Shown here: piece after piece, positions 23,746-35,020 of the stretch
Position numbering within the stretch: the first letter of the stretch is position 1
Layout of the letters: each line of letters begins with the position of its first letter
DNA from: Loripinus fragilis
Lineage: Eukaryota > Mollusca > Bivalvia > Lucinida > Lucinidae
Assembly: GCA_964019695.1 (NCBI GenBank)
Contig: CAXHUL010000211.1
Coordinates: forward strand, 27,706 to 91,705
DNA: 64,000 nt
Reading direction: 5' to 3'
Notes under the pieces: model-generated
Told to the model about the DNA's origin: nothing
Databases searched by the model: none
The model's input: the letters and a program-made list of their open reading frames with translations, nothing else
Program-made: the position numbers and the translations under genes

Positions 23746-24010
23746 TTTATAATGCCAACAAATGTTAGTACAATTGACTGTAATAGGAAATTTACCTTAA
23801 CATTACAGTTCCAGTTGAATTCAATAAGCCTAACACCTTCCGTTTCTGACCCTCGTAGAATTCAAATAACAAAAATTCCAATAACTCCTCTGTCCGACGT
23901 CTCTGTCTTATAAATTTTACATCTCCTTGAAGGTCTTCAATTTTCCCATTCGAATCTTCACTTTTTACGAACAAATGCCCGACTTCTTTCAAAAATATGT
24001 ATTTTTTCAT

Positions 24011-24354
24011 TTTTTAACGTTAACTTGTTTATAAACGTTGTTTAAGGCATTACGTCATTTCCACATTTAAATAGGGCAAGACACTTTATCAGCGGATAGT
24101 ACATACATTGAATACGCATGAATATTAATTTTCTGACCAGAATTGCCCGACCAGGTATTAATAAACTTTTCGCTTACTGTAATGGCTGTAACTTTAATAT
24201 TCATATCTGGGCGTTATTCGGCTATTTCATCTGCTAAACAAGAGAAATCAGGTTCTGTTTAAAATTTGGTGAAGAATTAGTAAGTTGCTTGGGCCGCGCA
24301 AACGTGCGTGCATTTCATGAAAATCCTAACTGTATAACACTGGACTCACATTTA
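24011..24354. other. Intergenic, possible 5-prime region of the ORF1-like gene
   Basis: AT-rich sequence upstream of the minus-strand gene. I cannot identify a promoter or element terminus. Confidence 0.3.
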
Positions 24355-24462
24355 TTAACCCTTAAAGCGCATAATCACAAAATGTATGCTTTTGTCGTCC
24401 ACTAAAATATGTGAAGACTCAAAGACAAACAGTGCGGACCCAGATCAGACTGCTCCTGTACT
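24355..24462. mobile_element. MITE family A, truncated copy
   Basis: Starts TTAACCCTTAAAGCGC and carries GTGCGGACCCAGATCAGAC and TGCTCCTGTAC. The right half is missing. Confidence 0.65.
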
Positions 24463-24951
24463 TGTACGTTTTAAGACAATAAATAAAGATAACTCTCACT
24501 TTTTTAAAAACACTCGGTTATCTTTTGACATGGGTCCCGTACCACCTTAACTTAAAATTATCTTGTTTTGCATTCTACCAACAATAAATGGTATTCTTAC
24601 CTCGCCAAACTAGACATTCTTCAGATATAAAGCGATTATAACCATGTAATAGAAATAGGCTTGGTGTGGGTCATATATGGGGTAAAACTCGTTTAAAACG
24701 CTTCAGTTTATTTTTTTCAAAAGACAAGGATAAAGGCATCGATTTTGATCTGCGTCTGAAATAACTTAAAATTTTATCGAATTCTGAGTAAGTTTTTGTT
24801 TTTGAGTGGTACTTAAATAGTTGTTGTAATCAAAAACTGACTGACACAATTTGTGGAAGATCTTTCTCACTTAAAGCTACTTCATGCTTAATATCATTGT
24901 GTCATCTAAAATGAGGTGAAGTCAGTTGTGAAAATCTTCTTTTTAAGCTCA

Positions 24952-25390
24952 CCTGTCACTTCGTGACAAGGTGAGCTTTTGCGATCGGTCTTTGTCCGTT
25001 GTCCGTCCATCCGTCCATTAACAATTGTTTTAAATGACAACTCCTCCTAAAACCCTAGCCCAATTTTGAAATAATTTCACACAAATGCTCCTTGGGTGGC
25101 CCTCTACCAAAATTGTTCAAATGGTTCTGGTCCGTTTGATATCTATGTCACAGAGGCTAAAATAGATTTTTGAGATGAAAACTTTAAATATCTTCTCGTC
25201 TGAAACCAGAAACCTAGACTGTTGATATTTGGTATTTAGCATCACCTAGTTGACCTCTACCAAGTTTGTTCAAATTATAGACCTGGGTCAAAAATGGCCC
25301 AGCCCCAGGGGTCACATGTTTTATATAGGTTTATATAGGGAAAATGTGAAAATATCTCCTTGCACCAAAATAACATCTTCCTTCATTGAA
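24952..25390 (+). repeat. Dispersed repeat of the AAGGTGAGCTTTTGCGATC type
   Basis: Begins with a small hairpin (AGCTCACCTGTCACTTCGTGACAAGGTGAGC), followed by GTCCGTTGTCCGTCCATCCG, GACAACTCCTCCTAAAAC, CTCTACCAAAATTGTTCAAATGG and GGCCCAGCCCCAGGGGTCAC. I recognise the pattern as a common mollusc dispersed repeat. A second, inexact set of the CTCCTCCTGAACCA / CTACCAAAATTATACAA blocks is at 33610-33960. Confidence 0.6.
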
Positions 25391-26430
25391 ATTCATTAAT
25401 TGTTTTTTGGGGACGGATGCTGGCATCCGGACTCAATTTTAACACTTACAGTTTTTCAGTCACGTCGATTTTTCACCCTTGCCAGGCCATACATTAAATA
25501 TATGCTACACTCCTTGCAAATTTTCAGACATATAAGTTGCATGGTTTCAATATTAACAATTTAATTAGATGCATGATAAAGAGTCGTAAAGATCCTGACT
25601 AGTTTGTTCCTGAGAAGCCAACTGATCCGGATCTACAATGTTTTCCAGAACCGGGTATATCTGGATTCCGCAGGATAAAGGCTTAATGCAAACCGAACAA
25701 CTTTCTGGAAAATATTACGCGTAAAAAGTAGTTCTTTTTTTCGTTGTTTTTTTATTGTTTGTTATGCTTTGCAGTTTAGAAACTTCAGTTTGGGTATCGA
25801 TGCAATGATTTATTGCCAATTGCTAATTCAAATACAAATATATTTAAAAAATAATACCTTGCGCAGTAATATAGTAATGATAGGCATATCGTAAAAGACA
25901 TAGTGGACTTGCCATTGTAGTCTGCTTTCTTTGACAACAAACAAACAAGTCGGCGTGTTTTTTTACGCGGCTATGTGTGTAAATAATATAACATTCATAT
26001 AAATCAAGAATTATCTCAGCTGACCCCAAAAAGTCGCTTAAATATTGGGGATTAAATAATCTTTCTTGTATGATTTCATTCGAAGTTTTACTTTATGCCA
26101 AAACGCCAAAACGGTCATGTGATATACACAGTACATGTATATGTAAATTATTTATACACAGCCAATCGCAACGCGATTTAGTACGTTCTATTACGGTCGG
26201 CCGTATATATAAACTTTGTGCTAAAAATTCATCAAATTCAGGTTTTGACCGAACCTTTATGCCGTGCTCAGGCTAGTTTTTATGCGCTACCGAACAACGA
26301 GCGGGGTACCAAATATCGTGGGTTAACCTACAGCGCGAGGCAGAACTGTCCGTGAATCTGTAGGGCTACCTATTAGCGCTAGGCAAACTCGTTTTCGAAT
26401 TTGATCTGTTAGCATAGCCGTCGTGCGGTC
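25391..26430. other. Intergenic, nothing recognised
   Basis: No supported gene or repeat. Confidence 0.4.
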
Positions 26431-26432
26431 CA

Positions 26433-26695
26433 TTGAAACACCCCAAACCACCCAAAACCATCCCAAACCCCACCAAAGCATCACCGTACATATAATGCGC
26501 TAAATTTCTTTTTTGGAAACCTACGGCCTCGAAATACCCCAAACCTACCCAAAACACCCCAAAAACCACAAAACCATCACCGTACATATAATGCGCTAAA
26601 TATCTTTTTTGGAAACCTACGGCCTCGAAATACCCCAAGCCACCCCAAAACACCCCAAACACCACCAAAACATTACCGTACATATAAATGTGCGA
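26433..26695. repeat. Tandem repeat, 96-bp unit, ~2.7 copies
   Basis: CATCACCGTACATATAATGC recurs at 26479 and 26575, with a variant at 26671. Units also share TTTTTTGGAAACCTACGG and a variable CACCCCAAA-rich stretch. Confidence 0.85.
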
Positions 26696-26744
26696 AAAAA
26701 ATTTAGGACACTCACCGCGGCCTCTTCGTGGGGGGTGGGGGCAC

Positions 26745-26866
26745 ATGCCCCCAGCCCCCCCCCCCCCCCCGACACTGACATTGTGCAATAATACATACAG
26801 TGACCCCCCCCCCCCCCCCCCCCGTCCGACACTGACATTGTGCAATAATACATACAGTGATAGGGC
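26745..26866. repeat. Two tandem units each with a poly-C tract
   Basis: Poly-C of 15 or more bases followed by GACACTGACATTGTGCAATA and ATACATACAGTGA occurs twice. Proline- or glycine-rich frames here are translations of the C/G tract. Confidence 0.85.
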
Positions 26867-28291
26867 TAAACGACTGCCAGCTTTTTTGAAAAGCTAATAC
26901 TTGTTTATATATATACAATCGGTCAGGCATTGATCAATTTTATTTTTTCGACAACGCTTAGAAAGTTGAAAATGTAAGAACAAATCTAAGTTTTCCCTTT
27001 TAATTCAACAAAGGAAACGATGATTAATTGTAAAAGGATAAATAACAGCTCAGACCCAGTAATATAACAGGCAGATAAACTGTTCTCGTTCATTGTTTCC
27101 TATCGATGACGGATGTAGGTCACCACTGTTCCCCCATGATTAATAAGTATTGGCTTTTACTAAAGGAAGTGTGTATCAGTAAGCTAGGAGTACAGTAGCA
27201 TAATCATTATTCGGGTTGCTATATTGACATCAAGGGACGTTTACAAACAGTTTGCAATGTTCCATTGATGCCAGAAAATATATAATTGCATTGATTATGT
27301 AGGCTACTGCGTTTGTGTTACATGTTGTGCAATTTTCGACACAAAATGGGCCTCAACGCGACAAAAACCTGTCTTTGGGGCTTCTGAAAAAGCGAGTCTA
27401 AAAGCAGTCTCCTCATCTACAGAGGCTAGCTAGAAAATTGAAATTTCACTTGTAGCTATTCTAGAAATGATACTTCCCAAAAAGCAAATGAAAAAGGCGC
27501 TGATCAGTCTACGCTAATGAGCAGGCTAGCCTGCGCATTTGTTTTTCGCACCCCCAAGACAGGCTTTCACGTTCCGAGGCCCAAATATTTTTTAATCTCA
27601 ATGTCAGTTTATAGGGTGTCGTGTGTGCGAAAAACATAAGCATAGAGCATTAGGTTTCTTACGACGAAAACAATAAATTGAAATTATCCTATTGTCTTTG
27701 ATCCCTATTACCTGCTGCCTGCCGCAAACAGATCAAAAAGGTCTTTTAACTATCGGTCTTTATAATAGATAAATCAAACCAAAAGTAATTACTGATCATT
27801 ACTCTTTCATTCTACAATTTGACTCAGTTTCACAAAAGTTTCAGTTTATATTGTCAGAATGGTTCATATTTGTCACATTGGACCGTACATTTGAACACTT
27901 AAGGGCATTTGAAAATGCCATTGAGCGCTACCAAAACTATGCCCGGTTGTGCACTGCCAACCCGCCAACCAAATGCCATAATGGAGTTTTGGTGACGGGC
28001 CGATGGTGGCCCACTTTAATATGTTTTCTGAGAATGTAGATTACGTACTGTTGTATAGAGATCATAGAACAGTAGCCAAAGCTCCTACGCATAATGAAAA
28101 GAAAGCTGGACAAACTGTTAACGTACTACGACATCTCTTTCAGCTGTACACATGACAGCAAATAGGCACCGTGTTTACTCAAGAGGTGCAACTCATGACT
28201 TTAGATCAGTCTGCACATCGCCATAATAACATCCAGACCACCAGATACTTTCAGGGGTGTTAAAAACCTTTTTTCTAAATCCAGAAATACA
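26867..28291. other. Intergenic, nothing recognised
   Basis: No supported gene or repeat. Confidence 0.4.
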
Positions 28292-28355
28292 TAGTAGGTA
28301 TTCAAAACGAATCACCTCAATGCCATTGAGACGGTTCTTTTGAGCACCAACCCTC
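28292..28355. repeat. Short palindromic hairpin repeat copy
   Basis: Contains GGTATTCAAAACGAATCACC, then TCAATGCCATTGAGACGGTT and CTTTTGAGCACC. The right arm is intact and the left arm is decayed. Confidence 0.6.
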
Positions 28356-29744
28356 ATCCCTAGCTGCTGCACTTGAATTACATATTGCACCATCCTCATG
28401 TATCAGTCCATTAAAAAATATCTACTGCTCTATCATAAACTCGGTAAAACCATTAATGAGCCACTTAACCGCCCCAGTATAACATGATATTTCATGCTAT
28501 AGTTTTTCTTGTTAATATGGTTTTTAGCAGCGGCTACTGTTTTTTGTTGTTGATTTTTTTTTCAATTTTAAATACATATAGTCTAATTTTTTCTTGCTCG
28601 CTCCGCTCGCAAACGTACATATAGAGATCTAAATTCAAAGGTGCCAAATCGGCGGTGCCCTGCTAAAATCCTGTCATTTTATTGTAGCCTACCATATCTT
28701 TCGGTTCCTTTTTCTGAATGACGTCTACTGGAGTCATCTGAGCACTATGTGTTAATGCTCACAACAATTGCCAATTTTATCATACGGTCAAGCATTGTGG
28801 CACCGGATCAGAGCAGTCTGAAGCCTGATACACACGATGAAACTTTTGTCTGCAACTTATGTATGAAACTTTTGTGGGTACCATACACTACTGTACAGAC
28901 GATGCAACTTCACATTACCTGTTGCTCTTTCCCGCTAAAATTGTGCATACTTTTTCAACATGGTGCTTACTGAGCATGCTGAGGAGGACGAAATTGCTGT
29001 CCCATTGTGTCTGATGATCATTGCACTTGCAACGCAACATTTAAATGGACCGCGAATAATACGAAGTTTGGATTCAACGAAGAAATGTATATAGGGCTCA
29101 CCATATTGTACCTAGCTAAAAGACCCCTTTCTTAAGTGTGTATGCACATTTGTAGAAATTACAGGTAAACTGACCTTCAGAAATAGCCGAGCTGTGATTG
29201 GCTAATTGTCTGGAAAAATATGAGACAAGTTTCAGAAAATATAGCAATGTCCTATTCGATGAAACTGTTTCATGAAACTCCAAAAATCTCTTGAAACATG
29301 TTTTTCGGACGTACACACGATGAAACTTTTGTCTGCAAATAATTATGTTCTTCGCATTTTCACAAAACAGTTTTTTTTCAATCGCGCATGATATAGTCTA
29401 CAAGTTCGTTTAGAAAACCATTTGAAAGTTGAAGAAATGACACCGAAGTTCATTTTACCCATTCATTTCAAAATTTTATGACTTTGCCTGTTGAAAAAAT
29501 GAAGCTTTCTGATAAAGAATTAAACTGCATGAAAATGTGCCAGAAGGCACCGAAGTGCGCGGATTTTTCAATAAATCCTGGTGAAGCATGCCCCAGACCC
29601 CCTTACCCGCGCTTGGCACCTACAGAACTCGCATTATTGCATTCTGTGAATCAAAACACTCACATTAACTCTCAAACTCGTTGCTACGACCCTTATTATA
29701 GGTTGGAATTATTTTCGGTGTGTGAAAGTGTGCCAAGTTCATAA
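28356..29744. other. Intergenic with a short direct repeat
   Basis: ACACGATGAAACTTTTGTCTGCAA occurs at about 28833 and again at about 29314, roughly 480 bp apart. I see no gene. A frame at 29478-29744 has no recognisable domain. Confidence 0.4.
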
Positions 29745-29860
29745 CGACCCCCCCCCCACGCCCTAGCATGGCTTCGCGTCTTCTGCGCTCGCATGAAAAT
29801 ATTTCATGTTTTAAATATTGCCCCCCCCCCCCCAACATGGAATCCTGGATGCGCCCCTTC
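29745..29860. repeat. Poly-C tracts with a CATGGaaTCC-type MITE end
   Basis: Two C runs (29748-29757 and 29821-29833). The sequence AACATGGAATCCTGGATGCG after the second may be a decayed end of the CATGCGCGGATCCAG family, but the match is poor. Confidence 0.35.
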
Positions 29861-30175
29861 GGTTCTATCGCTATCATCAAACATATGGGATCCAGATCAG
29901 ACTCGACGTTTTGTTTGGTCTGATCTGGGTCCAACCTGTTAGCAAAGATTATTATTTTGCGGGCTTCACCACTGGTATCATACCGAATTCTTGGCCGCGG
30001 ATATTTTTCGACTAGTCTTTTCGCGGAGAATAAATCAACTGAAATTGAAGGTAGGGGCTCTCATTTGAAATAGTTAAAACTTATTTACGAACACATGTCA
30101 GGCGCGATTAAAGGCATATACATATTCTTGAATAGTCACTCTAACATCACATCATGGCTAAGGCATTACAGTACT

Positions 30176-30416
30176 CAACCCTTAAAGCGCGAAGAAAAAA
30201 TGCATCTGAAAATGTCGTCTACTGAAGTCGTCTGCTTCATATAATTGCCTAACATTACTGACGAATCAAGTATAGAAGCAAACAGCGTTGACCCAGAACA
30301 GACTGCTCCTATAGGACTGGTCTGGGTCCACACTTTCTGCCATAGATGCTTCTTAAACATTTCGGCAGACGAGATAAGCAGACGATTTTTGTTGCGATTG
30401 GCGCTTTAAAGGTTAA
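30176..30416. mobile_element. MITE family A, complete copy
   Basis: Starts CAACCCTTAAAGCGCGAAG and ends GGCGCTTTAAAGGTTAA. Inside, AAATGTCGTCTACTGAAGTC and CAGACTGCTCCTATAGGAC match the 3121-3368 copy in inverse order. Confidence 0.75.
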
Positions 30417-31099
30417 ATATGCGAGAAAGAAAAATGCAAATAGATCCTGAACGAGTCCTTGAAATCGGGACACTTTGGGATTGATTGACAATTACACATT
30501 TTTACAGCAATGGTTTCTATATTTTTGCGTTTTGGGTGAAACGACATTTACTTGTTTTTACCTGTATGTTAATGATTTGGCTTAAATAAGCGTCGATTGT
30601 TAATGAGAACGGGATTTCTGCCCCTACCCCTTCAACGGTTGCAAGTCTAAACCATGGAGGTGCGTGGAAAAATACTATAGCGTCCGCGGGGTTTTGTTAT
30701 CTGGCCGCGGGGCAGGGCTTTTTAGAACCGTTTTCCACATATAATTAAAGTGGCAAAAACTAATAATGGGCTCAAAGGCACTTACATTTTGAAAGCCTGT
30801 AGTTTCTACCAGCAGGGACAGCTGTTACTGGTTCTATTGCGAGTTTGATGCAAATCTGAACCACGGGTTGAGAGCATGCTACTAATCTTACCGCGGATGT
30901 GACCATTGTTGGCGTTGTTCATGGCCGCGGGGTTCTGCAATATGCTTTCTGGTCCACGGAAATCCTAAAAATCAAAACGTCAGAATCATCTATGACAAAA
31001 GATAGGTAGCTGGTGTGCTGAAACGACTGGATCAAAACCCTGTTAGATCAGAATGTAGCCATTGGGTTTTCGCTTTTTTTATTTTTCTGTATGCTGATT
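30417..31099. other. Intergenic, nothing recognised
   Basis: Several GC-rich CCGCGG sites (30705, 30889, 30925) but no gene. Confidence 0.4.
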
Positions 31100-31930
31100 T
31101 AGCAGAATTATCTAGTTTCTAAGGTAGTAGGATCGCCTGACCAAAGTGCTGAAGGTTGTGAGCAGCAAAATCTAGCTGTTTGTCTGTCTGTCCGTTAATC
31201 CGTCTGTCCGTCTGTCGGTCTGCATTGGTTCTTCCTTCTTTTACTTATATGCTCGTTTAGCCTGCTTACATGTGTCTAGTAGCTCAGTTGGTTGGAACGC
31301 CTGTCCAATGTTCTGAAGGCTGTGAGCAGCATAATCTAGCCATTTCTCTGTCTGTCCACTTTCCAATGGCTGTCTGTCTCGCTTTTTCTGTCTGTTTCGT
31401 TCTTTGCTCTTTTGACTTTTTTGTATGCCTGTTTTGCTAGATTATCTAGTATCTCAGGTAGTAAGTGTGCCTGACCATATTTTGGATACTTTCAAGTTTT
31501 CTAAATACCTAGGCTTGGCATTGGACCCAGCATCTACTCTTTACCCCCAAAATATAAGGAATATCAGGCATACCCAAAACATATTCGAACTTTAGCGACC
31601 CCAAAAACATTTTCCAAATCTGAACATTGACCTTAAAAAGCCCCAAATTGATAGAAATGACCCCCCAAAACGTAAAAAAAATAATTCATAATTTCATCAT
31701 ATCTCCAAACATATTTATTTTTCTGATCTCCTGCCCCCCCCCCCCCCCCAACAAAAAATGTAATTCAAAATTTTGAATCTCCAAAAATGGACAGAACCTA
31801 CTTATATATGATAATATCAGTGTGCCACACCCCCCCCCCCCCTCCCGCCAAATAGCTGACCAGTGTTTTAGAGCAGTATGCAGCAAAATTAGCTGTCTGT
31901 CTGCTTGCTTTCTCAGTCAGTCAATCAATC
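31100..31930. repeat. Diverged ~170-bp tandem repeats with a tRNA-like segment and TGTC tracts
   Basis: Units at about 31110, 31275 and 31440 share ATTATCTAGT-T-CTCAGGTAGT, CGCCTGACC(A)A, GCTGAAGG-TGTGAGCAGCA and TGTCTGTCTGTCC. Part of a further unit is at about 31855. The middle unit reads TAGCTCAGTTGGTTGGAACGC, like a polymerase III A box, but I find no convincing B box. C runs occur near 31736-31750 and 31831-31842. Confidence 0.6.
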
Positions 31931-32689
31931 AGTCAGTCAGCCAGCCTGCCCAATCAACCGCTTCAATTTCTTAGTGTAGACAGAGCCTCTTTGTAAAAGT
32001 GTATTCTTGTCACAGAAGAGTATTTGCGTGTCCCAGTTGGCTTGGGAGGGGTGAGTAACTCTTTATTTCTTCATACGAAGGGTCTGGCCCAGCTTCTACC
32101 ATTCACCCCCAAGAAATATCAGGAATTTTAAGGACCTCAAAAATATTTGAAATTTTAGCAACCCCCAAAAAATCCTTGACTTAAAGGAAAGACCCTAAAA
32201 TGCATAGAAATTACACCTAAATATAGTCCAATTTCGTGGTGAACCCCACCCCCCCCTCCAAAAAAAATATCCATATATCTTCATATCCCCAAAATATTCA
32301 TTTCTCTGAGGCTAGAGGTCAAAATCTAGGACATCTTATTTCCTTTTTAGAATCATTTGGGTTTGAACAACTGTGGCCAGTTCAACAATGTGAGCGTTTT
32401 CGGGCACACTTTAATGATGGTACCTACGAGGGATGTTCTAAATGAATTGCTTATTGTCCTATATCTTAATATCCACGTGGGACACGATAAAGCCCAATAT
32501 ATACCTATATAGGTTTATTTAAGGTCTACACAACGGTGTATAAATGTACACGTTAGACTTAATGTAAGACACAAAATTTGCCATATTAATACACGCAGTC
32601 ATTGACCACTGTAATAAAAATAGCTGGTACATGTAGAAGAGTCAACCAGAAAGATAATTTAGGGGTTACATCAAAGCTCGCTCAAAACT

Positions 32690-33560
32690 TGTCTGTTCTT
32701 TGAAGCAGCTGATGATTGAACTTTCTACTGCTTACGGACCTTCTTGTGTGTCTTATGACACAGTTAGGCGCTGGAAAAATAAATTTAATCTGGCTTAGAG
32801 TCCATCAAAAATGCACCAAAATCAGGAAGGCGAAAATTCGCAGCTTGTAAAGAAATCGTTTCAAAAATGAAGGAAATCATTGAAGGAGATGCCAGATTTA
32901 CAGTTTGTGATATTGCATGAAAAGTAGGCATGTCACTATCAACGGTTCACTTTATTTTGAAGAAACATTTAAAAGTCCGAAATATTTTTGCTAGATGGGT
33001 GCCACATCTGTTGACTGATGAGCAAAACAGACAACGGGTTTTAGTGGCCAAAAAGCTGCTTAAAATGTATCAATCAATTATGACAAAAAGCAGTTTGCCA
33101 ATGTCGTCCCAGGTGTTGAAAATCGGGTCTATTAATTTGAGCTGGTCAGAAAGGTTAGCAATAAAATCTTGGCCACTAAACATAGCAGACGCCCAATAAT
33201 TGTCAAACGGTCTTTAAGTGCAAGCAATTTTCTTCTCTGGTGAAGGAGTCGCAATAAAAGGGCTGGTGGAAAAGGGCAAAAACATCACTGGAAAGGACTA
33301 CAAAGACATATAGTACTGGAGAAGCCTAAAACATATCAGAAACGATGCCCTGTCACTGGTTTTAAACATATCTGTCTTCTACATGGCAATGGCCCTGCTT
33401 ATGCCTCTGAAATAGTTACAGTGTTTTTGAAGAATGAAAAAGTAGCTATTTTGCCTCACCTCCTGCATACCCTAGATCTTGTCCCATGTGATTTCTTTAT
33501 GTTTCCGAAATTGAAATAATTCCTTGCTGGGCGGAAATACCAGTTATTTTATAGAACCAT
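32690..33560 (+). pseudogene. mariner transposase, dead copy
   Basis: Plus-strand translation follows the mariner order: SYDTVRRWKNKFN (DNA-binding region), then MSLSTVHFILKKHLKVRN and ARWVPHLLTDEQNRQRV (helix-turn-helix and the WVPHEL-like linker), then GFKHICLLHGNGPAY and LVPCDFFMFPKLK. The family uses a DD34D triad. Here the first motif (usually T-G-D-E) reads PGVEN. The second Asp is replaced by Gly in LLHGN. Only the third, in CDFF near 33488, remains. Multiple stops and frame changes are present. Terminal repeats were not identified. Confidence 0.88.
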
Positions 33561-33609
33561 TTGTATTTGAAGAACATGTACTATTTCATTTTCTTACTTT
33601 CTGTGACTT

Positions 33610-33960
33610 CAGGCCTTCAGGTTCGTGACCAGATGTTCCACTCTTTTAAACAAAATGACTGCCAGAGCTCTAGCTAAGAAACTTCTTTTAACAGAATTTC
33701 CTCCTGAACAACTGGCCCAAAAGCAAGTTAATTTCACAGAACTGTCCCCTATGGTGTCTTCTACCAATTTTGCACAAATGGTTCCACTCCACTGAACAAT
33801 GGATCCGCAAAAGCTCCAGATAAGAAATGCCTTTAAATGATTTCTCCTCCTGAACCAATGATCCAAAATGTACAATAATTTTACAAACTTGGCCCTAATG
33901 ATGCACTCTACCAAAATTATACAATTGGTTTGGCTCTGCCATTAAGAGACTTCATTCAAG
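33610..33960. repeat. Dispersed repeat related to 24952-25390
   Basis: Two successive internal units, each with TTCTCCTCCTGAACCA or TTTCCTCCTGAACAAC, then a CTCTACCAAAATTATACAA-type block. Match is approximate. Confidence 0.45.
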
Positions 33961-34803
33961 CTTGCACATAATGTCTATGGTGGCGATTAAGTAAAAGTAG
34001 GAAAAACATATACAAAAATGGACAGAACTTTATCAAATCAGTTCTTGATTATCATTGGTTTCTTTGAATAAGTGGGTGGATTTGTATTAGATAAGATACT
34101 AGGAAACACTTTCCCTCATCCTCATAAGATCTTTAACCAACAGAAACCAAATGGAAATCTGAAGGAGAAAAAAACAACATGCCACGGTATTAGGAAACAA
34201 ATTACAACTGTTTAGTTTTGGTTGTGCCAAACAAAGTTAAGAGAAAATTGTTTACCGCTTACCTGCCTGAAGAGCTTTCACAAACATTTATTGAGGGATC
34301 ATGTTAACACTCTATAATAAAAGCGTTTGAAAATAAAGTTTGATTATTCACTTCTTAAGTTAGCAATTATCATCTGGTTTCTTGCATTGATCAATAATGG
34401 ATTACATTTGATAAACTCTCCCCAAAAAAGGCTGTTTTTGTCCAATGAACAAATGCCAATGTCGTCAGAAAGATTGCTTTCCCATTTCACTTTGTGGCAA
34501 TATGTTTGACCCTACATCAGAGACGGGACTTCCAGTTTCCATTTGCAGGTTATAGAAAAGATATGTAACTAACAACCTCCCTATTTGAACGCTTCAATGC
34601 AGCCGTCCCCACCAGTACTCTCAGTGCTTTGATTTTACTTCTCTATCACTAAATGGAACAAAATGTGTTGCTTTTCTAGGAATTCATGACTCCTTGCTTA
34701 ATGAGTAATTAATCATGTTTATAATGTTTTGTCATCTGCTGTTTTTTTTTTTCAAAATTAGGGTTTTCCTAAAACATCTCTCAGGAATGTCACCAGAGTG
34801 TCT
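33961..34803. other. Intergenic, nothing recognised
   Basis: No supported gene or repeat. Confidence 0.4.
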
Positions 34804-34812
34804 AACATTTTT

Positions 34813-35011
34813 GTGGGAGCGCAGTGGCTCAGTGGTAGAGTGCTTGACTCGAGACCGAGGGGCCGCGGGTTCGATCCTCACTGCGTTGTGGTCCTTGAAC
34901 AAGACACATTTATCCTAGCTTAGTACTGGTTCAACCCAGGAAGACCCGTCCCTGTTTAACTGAAAGATTGTTGATGGGACGTGAAGAATCAAATCAAACA
35001 AAACGAAATTA
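34813..35011 (+). mobile_element. tRNA-derived SINE with 9-bp TSD
   Basis: tRNA-like head with A box TGGCTCAGTGGTAGAG and B box GGGTTCGATCC about 40 bp later. A central domain follows (CTGGTTCAACCCAGGAAGAC, then GATGGGACGTGAAGAATC) and an A/CAAA-rich tail. The element is bounded by AACATTTTT at 34804-34812 and 35012-35020. The head could fold as a tRNA, but fusion to the SINE body and the target duplication show it is a retroposon. Confidence 0.9.
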
Positions 35012-35020
35012 AACATTTTT

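Larger units (their letters stand above)
21268..24010 (-). pseudogene. Retrotransposon ORF1-like gene: RNase H1-like module, coiled coil and SGNH hydrolase
   Basis: Minus strand, read through several frameshifts in a consistent order. (1) Near 23745-23560: FYAVAKGR and, one frame over, VYSSWSECLSQVDGY, then FKGFNTLAEAVNFM, the hybrid-binding domain of RNase H1. (2) 23430-22990: RNase H fold. (3) 22630-22190: Lys/Glu-rich heptad coiled coil. (4) 21900-21400: SGNH/esterase domain. An upstream 72-codon frame (24010-23792) may be the N-terminus. CR1-type LINE ORF1 proteins commonly carry a coiled coil and an esterase domain, which is why I link it to the ORF2 block downstream. An RNase H placed before them is unusual. 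Whether both blocks are one element is not certain, because a MITE and a microsatellite separate them. Confidence 0.7.

Noticed and set aside
26366..26930. Gly- or Pro-rich frames on both strands
   Set aside because: Caused by poly-C/poly-G tracts and the 96-bp tandem repeat.
29478..29744. 88-codon frame with Cys-x3-Cys-x5-Cys-like start
   Set aside because: No recognisable domain, no splice support, ends near poly-C repeats.
34813..34890. Possible functional tRNA gene
   Set aside because: A and B boxes are present, but the tRNA-like head is fused to a SINE body and flanked by a target duplication.
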